64,000 nt of DNA from Monocercomonoides exilis (lineage: Eukaryota; Preaxostyla; Oxymonadida; Polymastigidae), in the NCBI GenBank assembly GCA_001643675.2, contig LSRY02000013.1, forward strand, positions 870,501 through 934,500. Reading direction: 5' to 3'. This document shows positions 43,804 to 54,963 of the stretch, in pieces (position 1 is the stretch's first letter; the number at the start of each line of letters is the position of its first letter). The notes beneath the pieces are model-generated. The model was given only the letters and a program-made list of their open reading frames with translations, did not search any database and had not been told where the DNA came from. A program made the position numbers and the translations under genes.

Positions 43804-45495
43804 ATGGACGCTACAAAAAAAATCACTCCAAACCTTCTTCATCGTTTGATGGCTACTTCCGACTTCCGAAAATATTCATCTCCATCACAAAAGATCTTCG
43901 AAATTAAAAAGAAACATGTTGTAACGTGGAAAACTGCTGTGGGATCCAAAGCTATTTCAAACGGTTCATGGGAAAGAGGAATAGCGGAGATGAAAGCAAA
44001 TCTGGAAGTGGGGAAAATTGGACGCCCATCAATAATTACAAGTGAACAACTGGAAAGAGTTGAAAACCAAGTCATCGCACTGCTGTCCGAACAAAAAATT
44101 ATCAGAGTGAAGGACATTCAATCGATGGTTTTGCGAGTTGATCTTTTTATTTTTTTGATATCTTGGTTTTTTTGGATCCAGGAAGTTTTAAATACAAGTT
44201 GTGAAAGTGACGAAGAAAGGAAAAAAGTCAATTAGAAATATGCCTTTGATCTCATAAAAAGAAGCTCGATATTAAAGGCATGCATTTCCAGGCCTATGGA
44301 AATTGCAAAAATCCGTGCGCAATCACCAGAAACAATTCGTGAATGGTTCCAAAAGTTGTCTTCCATTATAACAACCAACAACATTGATTCGACAGACATA
44401 TGCAACTTTGATGAATCCTCTGTTCGTATTGGAGAAAGAACAGAAAAGCTTATTGTTTGCCTCAAAAACCAAACGCCGCCTTCTCCTCCTGCATATCCAA
44501 AAACCGAAAATGCGACTTTATGTGTTTGCATTTGTTCCGACGGGTATCATCTTCCACATATATCAATAAACCCACGAAAAAAGATACCACAAGAGTTTTC
44601 TTTTTTGTCATCTTTTAATATATAATGAATTGGTTCTTCATTATGTTAGATAAATTCGGAAACATTTCGATTTATCATGATTCAGAAATGGATTCCGCTG
44701 ATAGCGAATATACTGATAATGTCAAAATCAAAGAAAGCTCTGTTATTATTGGACAATCACCGTTCTCATTTTGATTCGGAGGTTATTTCGTTTGCTAATC
44801 ATAACAATATCATCATCGAAACCTTTCCTCCGAATATTACACACCTTTTACAGCCGTGTGATAATTGCGTGTTTTTAAGATTAAAACTTGTTCTTCAAAA
44901 TTCATTTGTTTAACCTACAAATTAAATGACTTCTTCTTTCCGAAAAGCTTTGGCAGATGTGTTGCCAAAAGCTTTATCTGCTGCAAGTTCTCCATCTGTA
45001 ATAAAATCTGCATTTTCAAACACTGAAGTTCATCCTGTTGCTGCTGCTCCAATGTTATCCAAAGTGTGCGGCACAGCTTTTTCGTCAAAATTATCATCTT
45101 CTTCAAATTTATCAACAACAGATCTGAAGAAAAGCGTTTTTGGAGATTTTTCTTTAAAAGAAAAACGACAATGAAAAGAAAAAAGTCCACGAATACCTTC
45201 GATTGAGGTTAAGGAAATGGAAATAACACACGAAAAAGCAATTGCAAACGAAGAAAAAGGAGTAGAAGAAGAAGCAGAGCAAAACGAAAGCGAAGGATCG
45301 GAGATAATGAAGAAAAGAAAAATAAGACATCGAAAAAAAAGAATTGATGATAATTATGTTTACGGAAATGAAATCAGTTCCATTCACGAAGAAAAGGGAA
45401 CATTAACTTTTGATCAGAAAACAAAGTTAAGAACAAGAGAAAGGAGAAAAATTGAAGATGAATGCGATTCAGTTATTGAAACCACAACAATTTGA
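43804..45495 (+). pseudogene. Decayed pogo/Tigger-type DDD transposase
   Basis: A single frame carries transposase landmarks in order: an N-terminal DNA-binding-like region, ICNFDESSV (first Asp), LLLLDNHRSH (second Asp), and FPPNITHLLQPCDNCVF (third Asp, 35 residues after the second). A C-terminal AFSNTEVHPV segment resembles the usual AFRxTGIxP-type motif. Seven internal stops interrupt it (TAG 44233, TAA 44623, TGA 44626, TAG 44647, TAA 44911, TAA 44923, TGA 45172), yet no frameshift is needed across ~1.7 kb. An in-frame GT..AG interval near 44,132-44,182 could be an intron. Non-functional as it stands. Confidence 0.8.
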
Positions 45496-45773
45496 ATGGA
45501 TCAATTTTTATTTTGAAGTTGATGCAAATGAAGATATTTATTTTTCTGAACTGCGTTAGTCTTATTTTTCCAATTCACATTTCTTTTTTAAATGAAAACA
45601 GGCTGTTGATGATATAGTTTAAGACCTTTTTTAGAATTATTTATACATATTTCTGTTCGACAAACAATAATTATCTAAATAAAAAACGCTTCAGGCCATA
45701 TCAAAAGAACAACAGGGTGGAAAAATAACATTATTTTTGTTCCTCCAACTGCCGCTTTTCCCACCAACGACAG

Positions 45774-46277
45774 CTTTTTCGGCAAGTTCCAAGTATATGG
45801 ACCATCGATAAAAAATTCTTTTCATAAAGAATACGAAAGAAAACGTCATATTAATAAATTAAAAATTAGTTTTATTTGTCGAAAATGCAATGTTAATAAC
45901 TTTCGATTTTATCATTTGATCTATCCCATTTATATTTTCAAACTTTCCTGTTTTTATTTCGTTTTAATTGTGAAGGCTTGGAGCTTTATCACATCATAAC
46001 AAGGAATAAAATAGTTTTAAATTTTTATTGATTGCAAAAAACTTTTTGATAAATTTTCACATCATCATTTTTGACTGTTATTATTTAAAACAAATAAAAT
46101 CTTTGTGCTTTCATTCTATTGAGTAAAGTTCTTTGCCAAAATTTAGGATATGAATAACATAATTTGAAAGCTTTCTTCGACAAACTGTTATTGAATTCTA
46201 TCTGATCTGCTAACAGAATTTTTTGAACTGAATTCAATTAAATAAATTTTTGGAAGCAATCCAGAAAATTGAAGAGA
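45774..46277. other. Left non-coding part of element B
   Basis: Contains the left terminal repeat and about 330 bp of AT-rich DNA without a supportable ORF before the surface-gene fragment. Confidence 0.6.
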
Positions 46278-49200
46278 TCAAGTATTTGCTTCTGTGCGAT
46301 ATGAAAGAGGAATGACTTGCACTGACAATGAATTTGGAAATTGAGAGGAAACAGCAGACACAACAAATAAAGATCGCTCTTTGAAGATCACTCCAATCAA
46401 TGCTGCAGCGGAGTTTGAGAAAATCTCAATTAATGATTTAACTGATTCTTGTTTTTATAAAAATAACGAAGAATACAAAGATGAAGGAGATTCAGATGAA
46501 GTCAATGCAAAAGAAATCCAAACAAATTTCTTTTCACCAAATACTTCTGCTGATGGCTGTTTCCTTGATTCCTGCAGGCGGATGGCTGAGAACGAAACAT
46601 TGCTCAAACACAAACAATGACTCTCGACACAAATTACAGTATTTGCTAACTGCGCTGGCTCTTCTGACGTGATTATGCAGTCGCCCAGCGTCAGATTTCC
46701 AATCCTCACGCCAAAGACAGAGCGATGCGCTGAAGCGAAGCTGGGGCAGAAGACGATGTCCATTCCCAAAATGTTGCACTTCTCAAACGAAGATACAACA
46801 CAATCGGTACTTCCGTACGTCTAACCAATTTTTGAGTTGAACTCAAAAACAGCTGGGCTGCCTCTAACTGTCTGCACCTTTGCTGATGAAATGGCTGTCT
46901 CCGCTGAAACAGCTGCCTTCTTCTCCACCAGCACGTTCTGGTATGGCTCGTTGTTCAGATGCCGCACAGCCTCATTCAGCGTCTCACACTAGTCTTCTCT
47001 TCGCCCACAGTCCTTCCCGTTCTTCCCGTTCTCTCCAGACACAAAAATCTGCTCTGACTTGTAGAACACAATAAATTGCACCAAATCAATTGTCCACTCG
47101 TTTTCTTTGTCCATCCCGAAGATCGCATTATTTCTGTCAAATACCAACTCACTGAAGTCCATCACAAACAGCGCCTCGTTGATCTGCTCAGCAATCGATC
47201 GGCAGACAATGAAAAGATCCTTCGCCACACTCGCTCTGTTCAAAGAAAACCGAATCAGCCGAAATTTGATTGGCAGCGCCTTCGCTTTCTCCGAAAACTG
47301 TGCATCTGAATCTTCTGGATCGTCCGGGCAGTTCAATGCAATTGCACCTCCTCTGCCTTCACTCGTTGAGCACGCACATGTCACAAAAGACGACAGATTC
47401 GCCAGCACACTGCCTTCATTTGCCCAGCTGTCAGCCAGCCCGCCCGCCTTCTCCTTCATCCACACACAAAACGCCCCTCCCAGCTGAGACTCGCTGTTGC
47501 AGTCGCTGAATGTCGAGTTGTCCTTCGTCAGCTCCACAGTCAGCTCGCTCTCATAAGAAATGATCGATGCATTCGCATTTGTGCTGCGGATGAGATGCCA
47601 CTGAAGATTCTCCAGTTTGATTTCGCTTGCTATCATTTCTTTGCCATTCTTTGATAAGACTGATTCCTCATCCCCCTTCTCTTCCGCATCTCCCACAGAA
47701 ATAAACGATCCATCTGCATAATTCAGAACATCAATAGAAGACGCACTTGCCACAAAATGTGCAGCAGGTGCTGTAAGTCGGATGGCCGATGCCGCAAAGG
47801 AAAGCTCGTCCATTTTCATTTCTGCGATCGGAAGTGTCCCAGACGAAACATGAAAAAGCACAAAAGCAACATTTTCTTCTGCTGTCTGTATCGCAAAGGA
47901 GCATTTACAAAGCGTGGCTGTTCCTGTCTCAGTGAAAAGAAGTTCTTTTTGCTATGTTTCGAAAGACGAAGGCAGGCAGAAGTTGATTGAGGTGAAAGTG
48001 AGCATAAGCTTGTTTGTAAGCACAGCCTCAGAAGGCTCAGAAAGAGATTGAATAGCTTTTCCCACATTGATTGTGCATTCATCTGACGAAGGCTCATCAG
48101 AAGAGGAAGAAGAAGAATAACCTGGTGAAGAAGGAACAGCTGGGCTTATTGAGCTGTTTGAAAGGTCCCACTCGTCTGAAATAGTAGCACTTGTGTTGAT
48201 TTTGATTTCTCTGAACTGAATTCCTTCTCTGAAATGCCTCATCCCTTCCCAAAACGACAGACAAGGCTCCGTTTCTTATCCACACCAGCGAATGTCTCTT
48301 CCACTCAACAACACGACAACAGAATTGTTTGTGTGATCAAACAGCAGCTTGTCCAATGAAATGTCTTCTGCAAAGTTCACTCCATCTAACCCAAAGAAAA
48401 CTGTTGTATTCTTCCATTCAGTCCAATCAAACATCAACCTTTCTATGAAAACTGAAGAATTCAAATCGGAGCTCAATATGAACGCGTTTCTGCCAACAAA
48501 TGCTTCATTCTCAGAAAACACCAAATCAGGTGAAGAAAAACCATCGATCAAATAATAACATCTCAGATTCAAAATCCATCCTCTTTCTTTGAAAGTCGAA
48601 CTGACATAAACAACTCAAAAATAACTCACTTCCTCATTTCATTCGCCACAATAATCATGTCTCTTCCCTGTTGTGCCCTGTTTCCTCCAACGCTTATATC
48701 TTAAATGAATATGTGTCATTGTTGTCTGTTGCACATGTCATATAGATTCCTCCCCCACATCCTTCAGAACTACTGCAGATCCTATCCGTCACTCCCACAT
48801 TCCTCATCTTCAGATGTCATTCTGCCACCTTCAGCTCAAAAGACATCGCTCCTCCCTTTTTGAATCCTTCAGATCCGAGTGTCTGGAACGAGCATCCAAC
48901 AACTTCGATTTCGAAGCTGTTCAAAAGATTAAATATTAAAGAACACGGATTTGAAACTCCGTTGTTGACTCTGCTGAATGAAGAAGATTACAATAGAAGA
49001 ACAAATGTTGAAAAATCCTCTTTATCTTTGTATTTTCAGTTTTTAAGTTTTTCCTTTATAAAAATTAATGCAAATAAATATTTTTATTTATGAATGTTAT
49101 TTTGCTTAAGATTCTGATTGTTCAATAGAGTGTGAATCAATATCATCGATGAAATAAACGAAAAAAGTGAATTGGGCTCATTTGTCAGAAAAAACATTGA

Positions 49201-49480
49201 AAAGAGCAAACATATAACGTTTTTGTATTTCTTAAAAATGAACACAACAAAAACTCGAATGAAAAAATGTGTAACGCGTTCAATTGAGAAAAAATGACAG
49301 AATAAAAAACTATAATTGTTTGAAAATATAAATGGGATAGATCAAATGATAAAATCGAAAGTTATTAACATTGCATTTTCGACAAATAAAACTAATTTTT
49401 AATTTATTAATATGACGTTTTCTTTCGTATTCTTTATGAAAAGAATTTTTTATCGATGGTCCATATACTTGGAACTTGCC
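45781..49480. mobile_element. Element B: TIR transposon carrying a host surface-gene fragment
   Basis: 45781-45943 and 49318-49480 are perfect reverse complements as far as I can read them (163 bp), beginning GGCAAGTTCC. They are flanked by an 8-bp direct duplication GCTTTTTC at 45773-45780 and 49481-49488. The insertion interrupts the right terminal repeat of element A. No transposase is visible inside. The cargo is a minus-strand fragment of the beta-helix surface-protein family. Long TIRs, an 8-bp duplication and gene-fragment cargo resemble Pack-MULEs; a Merlin- or hAT-like origin is not excluded. Confidence 0.85.
46278..48950 (-). pseudogene. Transposon-borne fragment of giant beta-helix protein
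   Basis: Minus-strand coding remnants match modules of the giant proteins: NRAQQGRDMIIVANEM (about 48,650), FSENEAFVGRNAFIL (about 48,500), then FIVCRSIAEQINEALF, FDRNNAIFGMDKENEW, and CETLNEAVRHLNNEPYQN. From about 48,600 down to 46,278 one frame runs through five internal stops: TAA 48276, TAG 47952, TAG 46989, TAG ~46,823 and TAA 46455. It ends at TGA with no indel needed. Upstream of 48,600 the frame changes. Signal peptide, membrane helix and kinase tail are absent. It is more distant from both giant genes than they are from each other, so it derives from another family member. Confidence 0.8.
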
Positions 49481-49519
49481 GCTTTTTCCACCGATGGTAT
49501 TCATTAGTGAAAAAAGGGT

Positions 49520-49565
<46 letters not shown>
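49520..49565 (+). repeat. 46-nt poly(A) tract
   Basis: Uninterrupted A run just outside the right end of elements A and B. No retroelement ORF or duplication accompanies it. Confidence 0.9.
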
Positions 49566-49567
<2 letters not shown>

Positions 49568-49746
49568 CTGAGATATTGACAAAGATTTGTCCAGTTTATT
49601 TCAAATATTATTTTGATTGCAAAAATTATTATTCTGAATAATTTTCAATGGATTATGAAAAAAATATAGAATCGTATTTCGCAAAAATAAATAAAGGGAT
49701 AAAAAATTTGATTTTCTGTATTCTTAAGAAAAAAGCGTATTATTTA

Positions 49747-50690
49747 ATGCAAGAACAAGATAAGCTCCTTTCATTTTTCCACACAATAGAAAAGCTTAAA
49801 GTTTAAAAATTGCCATTGGTTTCATAAATAATATCTGCTTTAGAAATTACCTCGTACTGGATGGATGACGAGGGTCAATAATCCAGAAACAGTTTCAAGT
49901 CACATTTTCAGAACAGCTCTTTTAGGATTTGTTATTCGAGAAAAAGATATTGATTACGGCAAGTTGGCAAATGTATTTTATAATTGTTTTCAGTATTCTT
50001 TTAATAAAAACAAAGATGCATCAAAATGGGCCTCATACATGATCTTGCTGAATCTGTAATAGGCGATCTTACTCCTGACCAAGCTTTGAAAGTTGACAAG
50101 CATCAACTGGAAGCGGTTTTTTTCATGATTTTTGATTTATTTAAAGAATCCATCATTTCAGGATGGTGTCAAAAAATTATGCGAGGATCTGCCTGTAGAT
50201 GTTGGTTTGCTTTTTATTGAATAAGGGTTGATATTGTGAATGCTTTTTCAGCTGATGAATTTACCACTCTTTGGAATGAATTCGAGGTACAAGAGACATT
50301 TTGATCCTTTTTTATTTTTGCAATGAAAGGAATAAATTAAATTTATAAACAAAATTCAGGATGGTAATACGAAAGAGGCAAAGCTTGTAAGAGAATTCGA
50401 TAAGCTGGAAATGATCATGCAAGCACGCGAATACGAAATAGGTTTGCAAATCCTTTTGTTACAAGAAAAACCTCTTGCACATTGACGCAAACAATCCTTT
50501 TGCTTTGATAGATCAACCTGGCGTGAATTTAGAGACCTTTTTTGCGTCCACAGCAGATATGTTTACATTTCCGTGCACAAAGGCCTTGGATGAACGCATA
50601 AGAGCAACTAGAAGTGAACACATTAATGATCATCTTTTGCAAACAGATCAGAAAGAATCTGGATGCAAGATAGAACAGAAGACCGAATGA
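49747..50690 (+). CDS. HDDC2: HD-domain 5-prime-nucleotidase-like protein (HDDC2/YfbR type), seven exons
   Basis: HDDC2/YfbR proteins are metal-dependent phosphohydrolases acting on deoxynucleoside monophosphates. Exons are 49747-49800, 49844-49962, 50016-50115, 50162-50204, 50252-50286, 50360-50441 and 50512-50690, closing in frame to 203 residues, almost exactly the human length. The HD residues are visible: His in PETVSSHIFR, His-Asp in MGLIHDLAE (near residue 65), and Asp in REFDKLEMIMQA (near 131). LPRTGWM and DLTPDQ also fit the family. Introns are tiny (43-73 nt), so none of the exons looks like a gene on its own. It is convergent with DPM1, 145 bp away. It begins about 250 bp right of the transposon district. 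Confidence 0.92.
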
Positions 50691-50835
50691 ATGTTAATAC
50701 ATCTTTGCTTTTATTTAGAAATTGAATAAAAAGACAAAAAATTTCTTATTATTTCTTTGTTTTATTTGCTTGATGAATAAAACTTCAAACCAAGGCAATA
50801 AAAAACATCCAAAAAGTGAAGGAAAAAAACTTCCT

Positions 50836-51812
<977 letters not shown>

Positions 51813-52005
51813 GATGATTGAACAATAACTTAAAAATTGACAGATCTCTTACCCATATTAAACATAATCAGTTATTTCTTTCAAACTTTCTCATTTAATA
51901 AAACTTAAAATTACATGCTTTCCTCCCCCTAAAATCATATCTTTTCATTTGGCGAACGAAACGACATCACATATTTTTTGTATTAATTATTTCAAAAAAT
52001 CACAC

Positions 52006-54918
52006 TCACGGGCGCCAAGGAGGCCTTCCATCAATTGAAGAGCTTTTTGGCGACTGGCTTTTTCTTGAAGGAGAGCGAGAAGTCGATTTTGACTCATTTC
52101 TGGTTGCCGGCCTGCCTAATCGATGAACATCATTGAAAGGATCACGTTTTTGATGTGAAGAAGGTGAAGTCGGAGGAGATGGCGAAGTGTTGTCTCTATC
52201 AGGCGACTGCTGTCTGAATGCATCGAATGACTTTTCATTGAGAAAGCTGTCTGGCCTGCCTCTCTTGTTTTCTTCGCCTGCTCTGTTTATTCCGTCTATT
52301 TCGTCAGCTCCGTCTCTTCCATCTCTTCTGCCCGTGGCTTGCTGTGCGCTTTGCTGCGACTGCTGCAGAAGAAGCTGCTGCCTCAGCTGGTCTTCCTTGT
52401 CAAATGCTTTGTCCTCCAAAAACGCAAAGTCCAACTCGTCTTCGACAAACTCCTCAGACTGGCGCGATCTGCGGCTGCACGCAGGACACATGTCAAATAT
52501 GTTGGCGCGGCCTCTCCTCCTCCGCTGCTGGCGCAAAGCTTCCAGCTCTTCTTCTTCTTCTTCTTCTTCTCCGTCTTCTTCAAAGTCTGAACTGGACGAG
52601 CAGCTTTCCCCGCGTTCTTTCCTCTTCTTCCTCTTTTCCATCTTCTTCTTCCTCCTCTCTTCAATCTTCCTCCTCCATTTATCGTCTTGCTCTTTCTTCA
52701 TCTGCCAGCTCTTCGTCACAATCTTCCACTCCTTCTGCTTCATCGCTGCTCGAAGCGGCAAAAAGGTCTCAAACGACAGCTGCAGCGCCACGTCCGCTGA
52801 GTTCTGGCTCTGGCTGCTTTGAGTCTTCTTGTTCTCGTTCTGCGAGAACATTCCAAGTGTCCTCATCTGCTTCAGCTGCTTTTCACGCTCGATTTCTTCG
52901 ATCGATCGGATAATCACAGACGCCCTGTGTGTTCGGTAGCTCATCCGGTTCTCAAACTGCTTCTGGCTTATCAGCTTCTTTTGCTTCTTCTTTTCTTTCT
53001 TTTCTTTCTTTTCTCGTTTCTTTTTCTCCTTTCTCTCTTTTTTCTTTTTGGAATCGCTATCTTCTTTCTCGTCTTTGCCTTCTTCTTCTCCTTCTGAACT
53101 CTTTTCATCCTTCTCACTTTCTTTATCGCTTTTCTCATCATCAGACGAACTTGACTTATCTGATTCCTCGCTTTCTTCTTTCTCCTTCTCCTTCTCTTCT
53201 TCTTCATCAGAACTGCCAAACAGCAGGCTTCTCAATGATAACGATCCCTTCCCAATCAGCTGTGGCATCCCAACTTGCCCTCCCAGTTGAATAGGACCTG
53301 TCAGTTGGTCTGTGATTGCATACACTTCCACAATCACATTGTGTGAGGCAATGCAATGGATGAAGTACGGATCCACGACCTGACGGAACAAAAAGGTCTG
53401 GTCGAATGAAACGGCTGATAGTGTTGAATAAAAAGGCTGAGATGAAAATGATGAAATGGTTGAAAAAGAAGAGGAAGAGGAAGATGAAGATGAAGTGGCT
53501 GAAGATGATGAAGACGCTGAAGGAGCAGTGCGATGCATCTTCGCCTGCGCGTCCAGCGGTTGAGAGGGCAGATAGAACGGATGCTGCGGATAGTCTGAAT
53601 GAGCCACGCCGTCTGTGATTTGAAGTGCATTCAGCGGCGTCGCAGGTGAAGTGTGTGCAGAGTCGAAGTGAAAGAAGTCGATGAGCACAAAAATAGGCAC
53701 ATTTGAAGTGAACACCCACGCCAGCGGAGGCAGAGCTTCTGCTTCGATTTCACCAGTTTCTGAATCATTTTTGACAGACATGTCATTTTGTCCTTCTGGT
53801 TGTGCTGATTTCTTCCTCAAAACAAGTCTTTCGATCGTTATTTGTGTTATGTTCTCTCTCATTGCAAGCGGCAATGCTGCCACTCCGCTCTGCCAATACA
53901 CACCTGGAGTTCGCAGATGCCGTGCCATTTCCAGTATTTCTGTCTCAATCATATTCTGCCTCCGCTTCAGTTCTGATTTTTTCAGTTCCAGCTGATGATA
54001 CTTCGTTGGCGAGATTCCGATTGCCAGTTTCGCCTTTTCCAGCTCTTCTAACAGCTTCTTTTCTCTTTCCTTCATCGCTTTTTGTTCCTTTTGCATTGCA
54101 GCCAGCCTGCGAGTCAGTTGCGCCATTTTTCTCCTTTGCTCTTCTTGTGATTTCCATTCTTTAATAAAACTATGAAATTCTTCCAGCCGAGGATGGCCTT
54201 TTAAATCAACTGAAGAATCTTCCTCTTCGTTTTCTTCTTCGTTTCCTTCTCCTTCGATATCTTCTATTTTCTCATCGGAGCCTGTTAGTTCATCCCATAT
54301 CCTGCATAAAGCAGCAATGTCAGCTGGTGATAGTGCTCTTTTTAAAAAAGCTCCTTTCCATCTTTTCAATTCTTGCTGTAGATATTTTTCATGTTGCTTT
54401 TCAAGATCTGCTTTTGCTTGAAGATGCTCTTTTTCCGCTTCAATTGTTTCAATTCGATTTTTCAATGCTTCAATTTCTTCATTCTGTTCTTCAATTTTTT
54501 TGAATGATTCTTTTTCGCTTGCTTCTGCTTTTTCTTTTATTTGATTCTTTTCTTCATTTAACGTTGTGATGACATTTTCATCATATAGCTTATCGTGCTC
54601 TAACTGCTGCCTTTCATTGAGAATTCTTTCAATTTCATCTTTCAGCTCGGCATTTTCAGCTTTCAACTGTTCGATTTGTTTTTCAAGATCGCTCAATTGC
54701 CCAGATGAATTATTGAGCAATTCTTCTTTTTGCTCGAGTTCTTCTACAAGTCTCCGATGATTTTCCTCTAATTCTATAAATCTGTCCTGCAGTTCTTTCA
54801 TTTGAGTCATTTGTTGTGACAACGTGATATACATTCCTGCCATATCATCTTTTCTTTCCGCCTCATTTATTTTTTGCATGGCCTTTGTCGTCGAACCGAG
54901 AGGACGGGTATGATTCAT
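52006..54918 (-). CDS. RPGRIP1-like coiled-coil/C2 protein
   Basis: One exon of 970 residues from the ATG at 54918 (MNHTRPLGSTTKAM). Residues about 15-190 and 270-340 form long coiled coil. A C2-like domain follows at about 390-565: FVLIDFFHFDSAHTSP, LSAVSFDQTFLFRQV, FIHCIASHNVIVEVYAI and IGKGSLSLRSLLFG, interrupted by a Ser-rich loop. This order of coiled coil then C2 with an F-Y/D-F-E-like strand is that of RPGRIP1/RPGRIP1L, transition-zone scaffold proteins of cilia. The rest (565-970) is Lys/Glu-rich, then Gln-rich and Ser/Pro-rich, not family-typical. A GTGAGT immediately at the stop could be a splice donor, but there is no room for more exons before DPM1. It diverges from the next gene across only 45 bp. 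Assignment is moderate. Confidence 0.55.
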   Translation of the reverse strand: MNHTRPLGSTTKAMQKINEAERKDDMAGMYITLSQQMTQMKELQDRFIELEENHRRLVEELEQKEELLNNSSGQLSDLEKQIEQLKAENAELKDEIERILNERQQLEHDKLYDENVITTLNEEKNQIKEKAEASEKESFKKIEEQNEEIEALKNRIETIEAEKEHLQAKADLEKQHEKYLQQELKRWKGAFLKRALSPADIAALCRIWDELTGSDEKIEDIEGEGNEEENEEEDSSVDLKGHPRLEEFHSFIKEWKSQEEQRRKMAQLTRRLAAMQKEQKAMKEREKKLLEELEKAKLAIGISPTKYHQLELKKSELKRRQNMIETEILEMARHLRTPGVYWQSGVAALPLAMRENITQITIERLVLRKKSAQPEGQNDMSVKNDSETGEIEAEALPPLAWVFTSNVPIFVLIDFFHFDSAHTSPATPLNALQITDGVAHSDYPQHPFYLPSQPLDAQAKMHRTAPSASSSSSATSSSSSSSSSFSTISSFSSQPFYSTLSAVSFDQTFLFRQVVDPYFIHCIASHNVIVEVYAITDQLTGPIQLGGQVGMPQLIGKGSLSLRSLLFGSSDEEEEKEKEKEESEESDKSSSSDDEKSDKESEKDEKSSEGEEEGKDEKEDSDSKKKKERKEKKKREKKEKKEKKKQKKLISQKQFENRMSYRTHRASVIIRSIEEIEREKQLKQMRTLGMFSQNENKKTQSSQSQNSADVALQLSFETFLPLRAAMKQKEWKIVTKSWQMKKEQDDKWRRKIEERRKKKMEKRKKRKERGESCSSSSDFEEDGEEEEEEEELEALRQQRRRRGRANIFDMCPACSRRSRQSEEFVEDELDFAFLEDKAFDKEDQLRQQLLLQQSQQSAQQATGRRDGRDGADEIDGINRAGEENKRGRPDSFLNEKSFDAFRQQSPDRDNTSPSPPTSPSSHQKRDPFNDVHRLGRPATRNESKSTSRSPSRKSQSPKSSSIDGRPPWRP

Positions 54919-54963
54919 TTCTTTTGAATTGAACAAAAATATATTTATGGTGTTGATCTTGAG
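54919..54963. promoter_or_regulatory. 45-bp divergent intergenic interval, probable bidirectional promoter
   Basis: The ATGs of the minus-strand C2 protein gene (54918) and the plus-strand CH/coiled-coil gene (54964) are separated by 45 bp of AT-rich DNA. Both 5-prime leaders and any core promoters must overlap here or extend into the neighbouring coding sequence. Confidence 0.6.

Larger units (their letters stand above)
43441..49498. mobile_element. Element A: pogo/Tigger-type DNA transposon, split by element B
   Basis: The left terminal repeat at 43441 reads CCATCGGTGGAAAAAGCGG followed by TCGTTGGTGGGAAAAGCGG. Its right partner is found in two pieces: 45751-45780 (CCGCTTTTCCCACCAACGA, then CAGCTTTTTC) and 49481-49498 (GCTTTTTCCACCGATGG). 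The pieces are separated by element B and rejoin to a near-exact complement of the left end after one GCTTTTTC is removed. Inside lies a decayed DDD transposase (43804-45495). Excluding the insertion, element A would be about 2.36 kb. No clear target duplication is seen at its outer ends. Confidence 0.75.

Noticed and set aside
42901-45495. The MITE at 42901 being mobilised by the adjacent transposase of element A
   Set aside because: The terminal sequences differ (CAGTC... versus CCATCGG...), so a direct relationship is not supported.
48860-49093. 78-codon + ORF inside element B
   Set aside because: Its first part overlaps the surface-gene remnant in antisense and the rest is AT-rich filler; no transposase or domain features.
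49520-49565. Poly(A) tract as the tail of a retrotransposon
   Set aside because: No reverse transcriptase, promoter or target duplication accompanies it; a simple A run is enough.
52187-52913. Ser/Leu-rich + ORFs opposite the RPGRIP1-like gene
   Set aside because: Shadows of Lys/Glu/Gln codons on the true strand.
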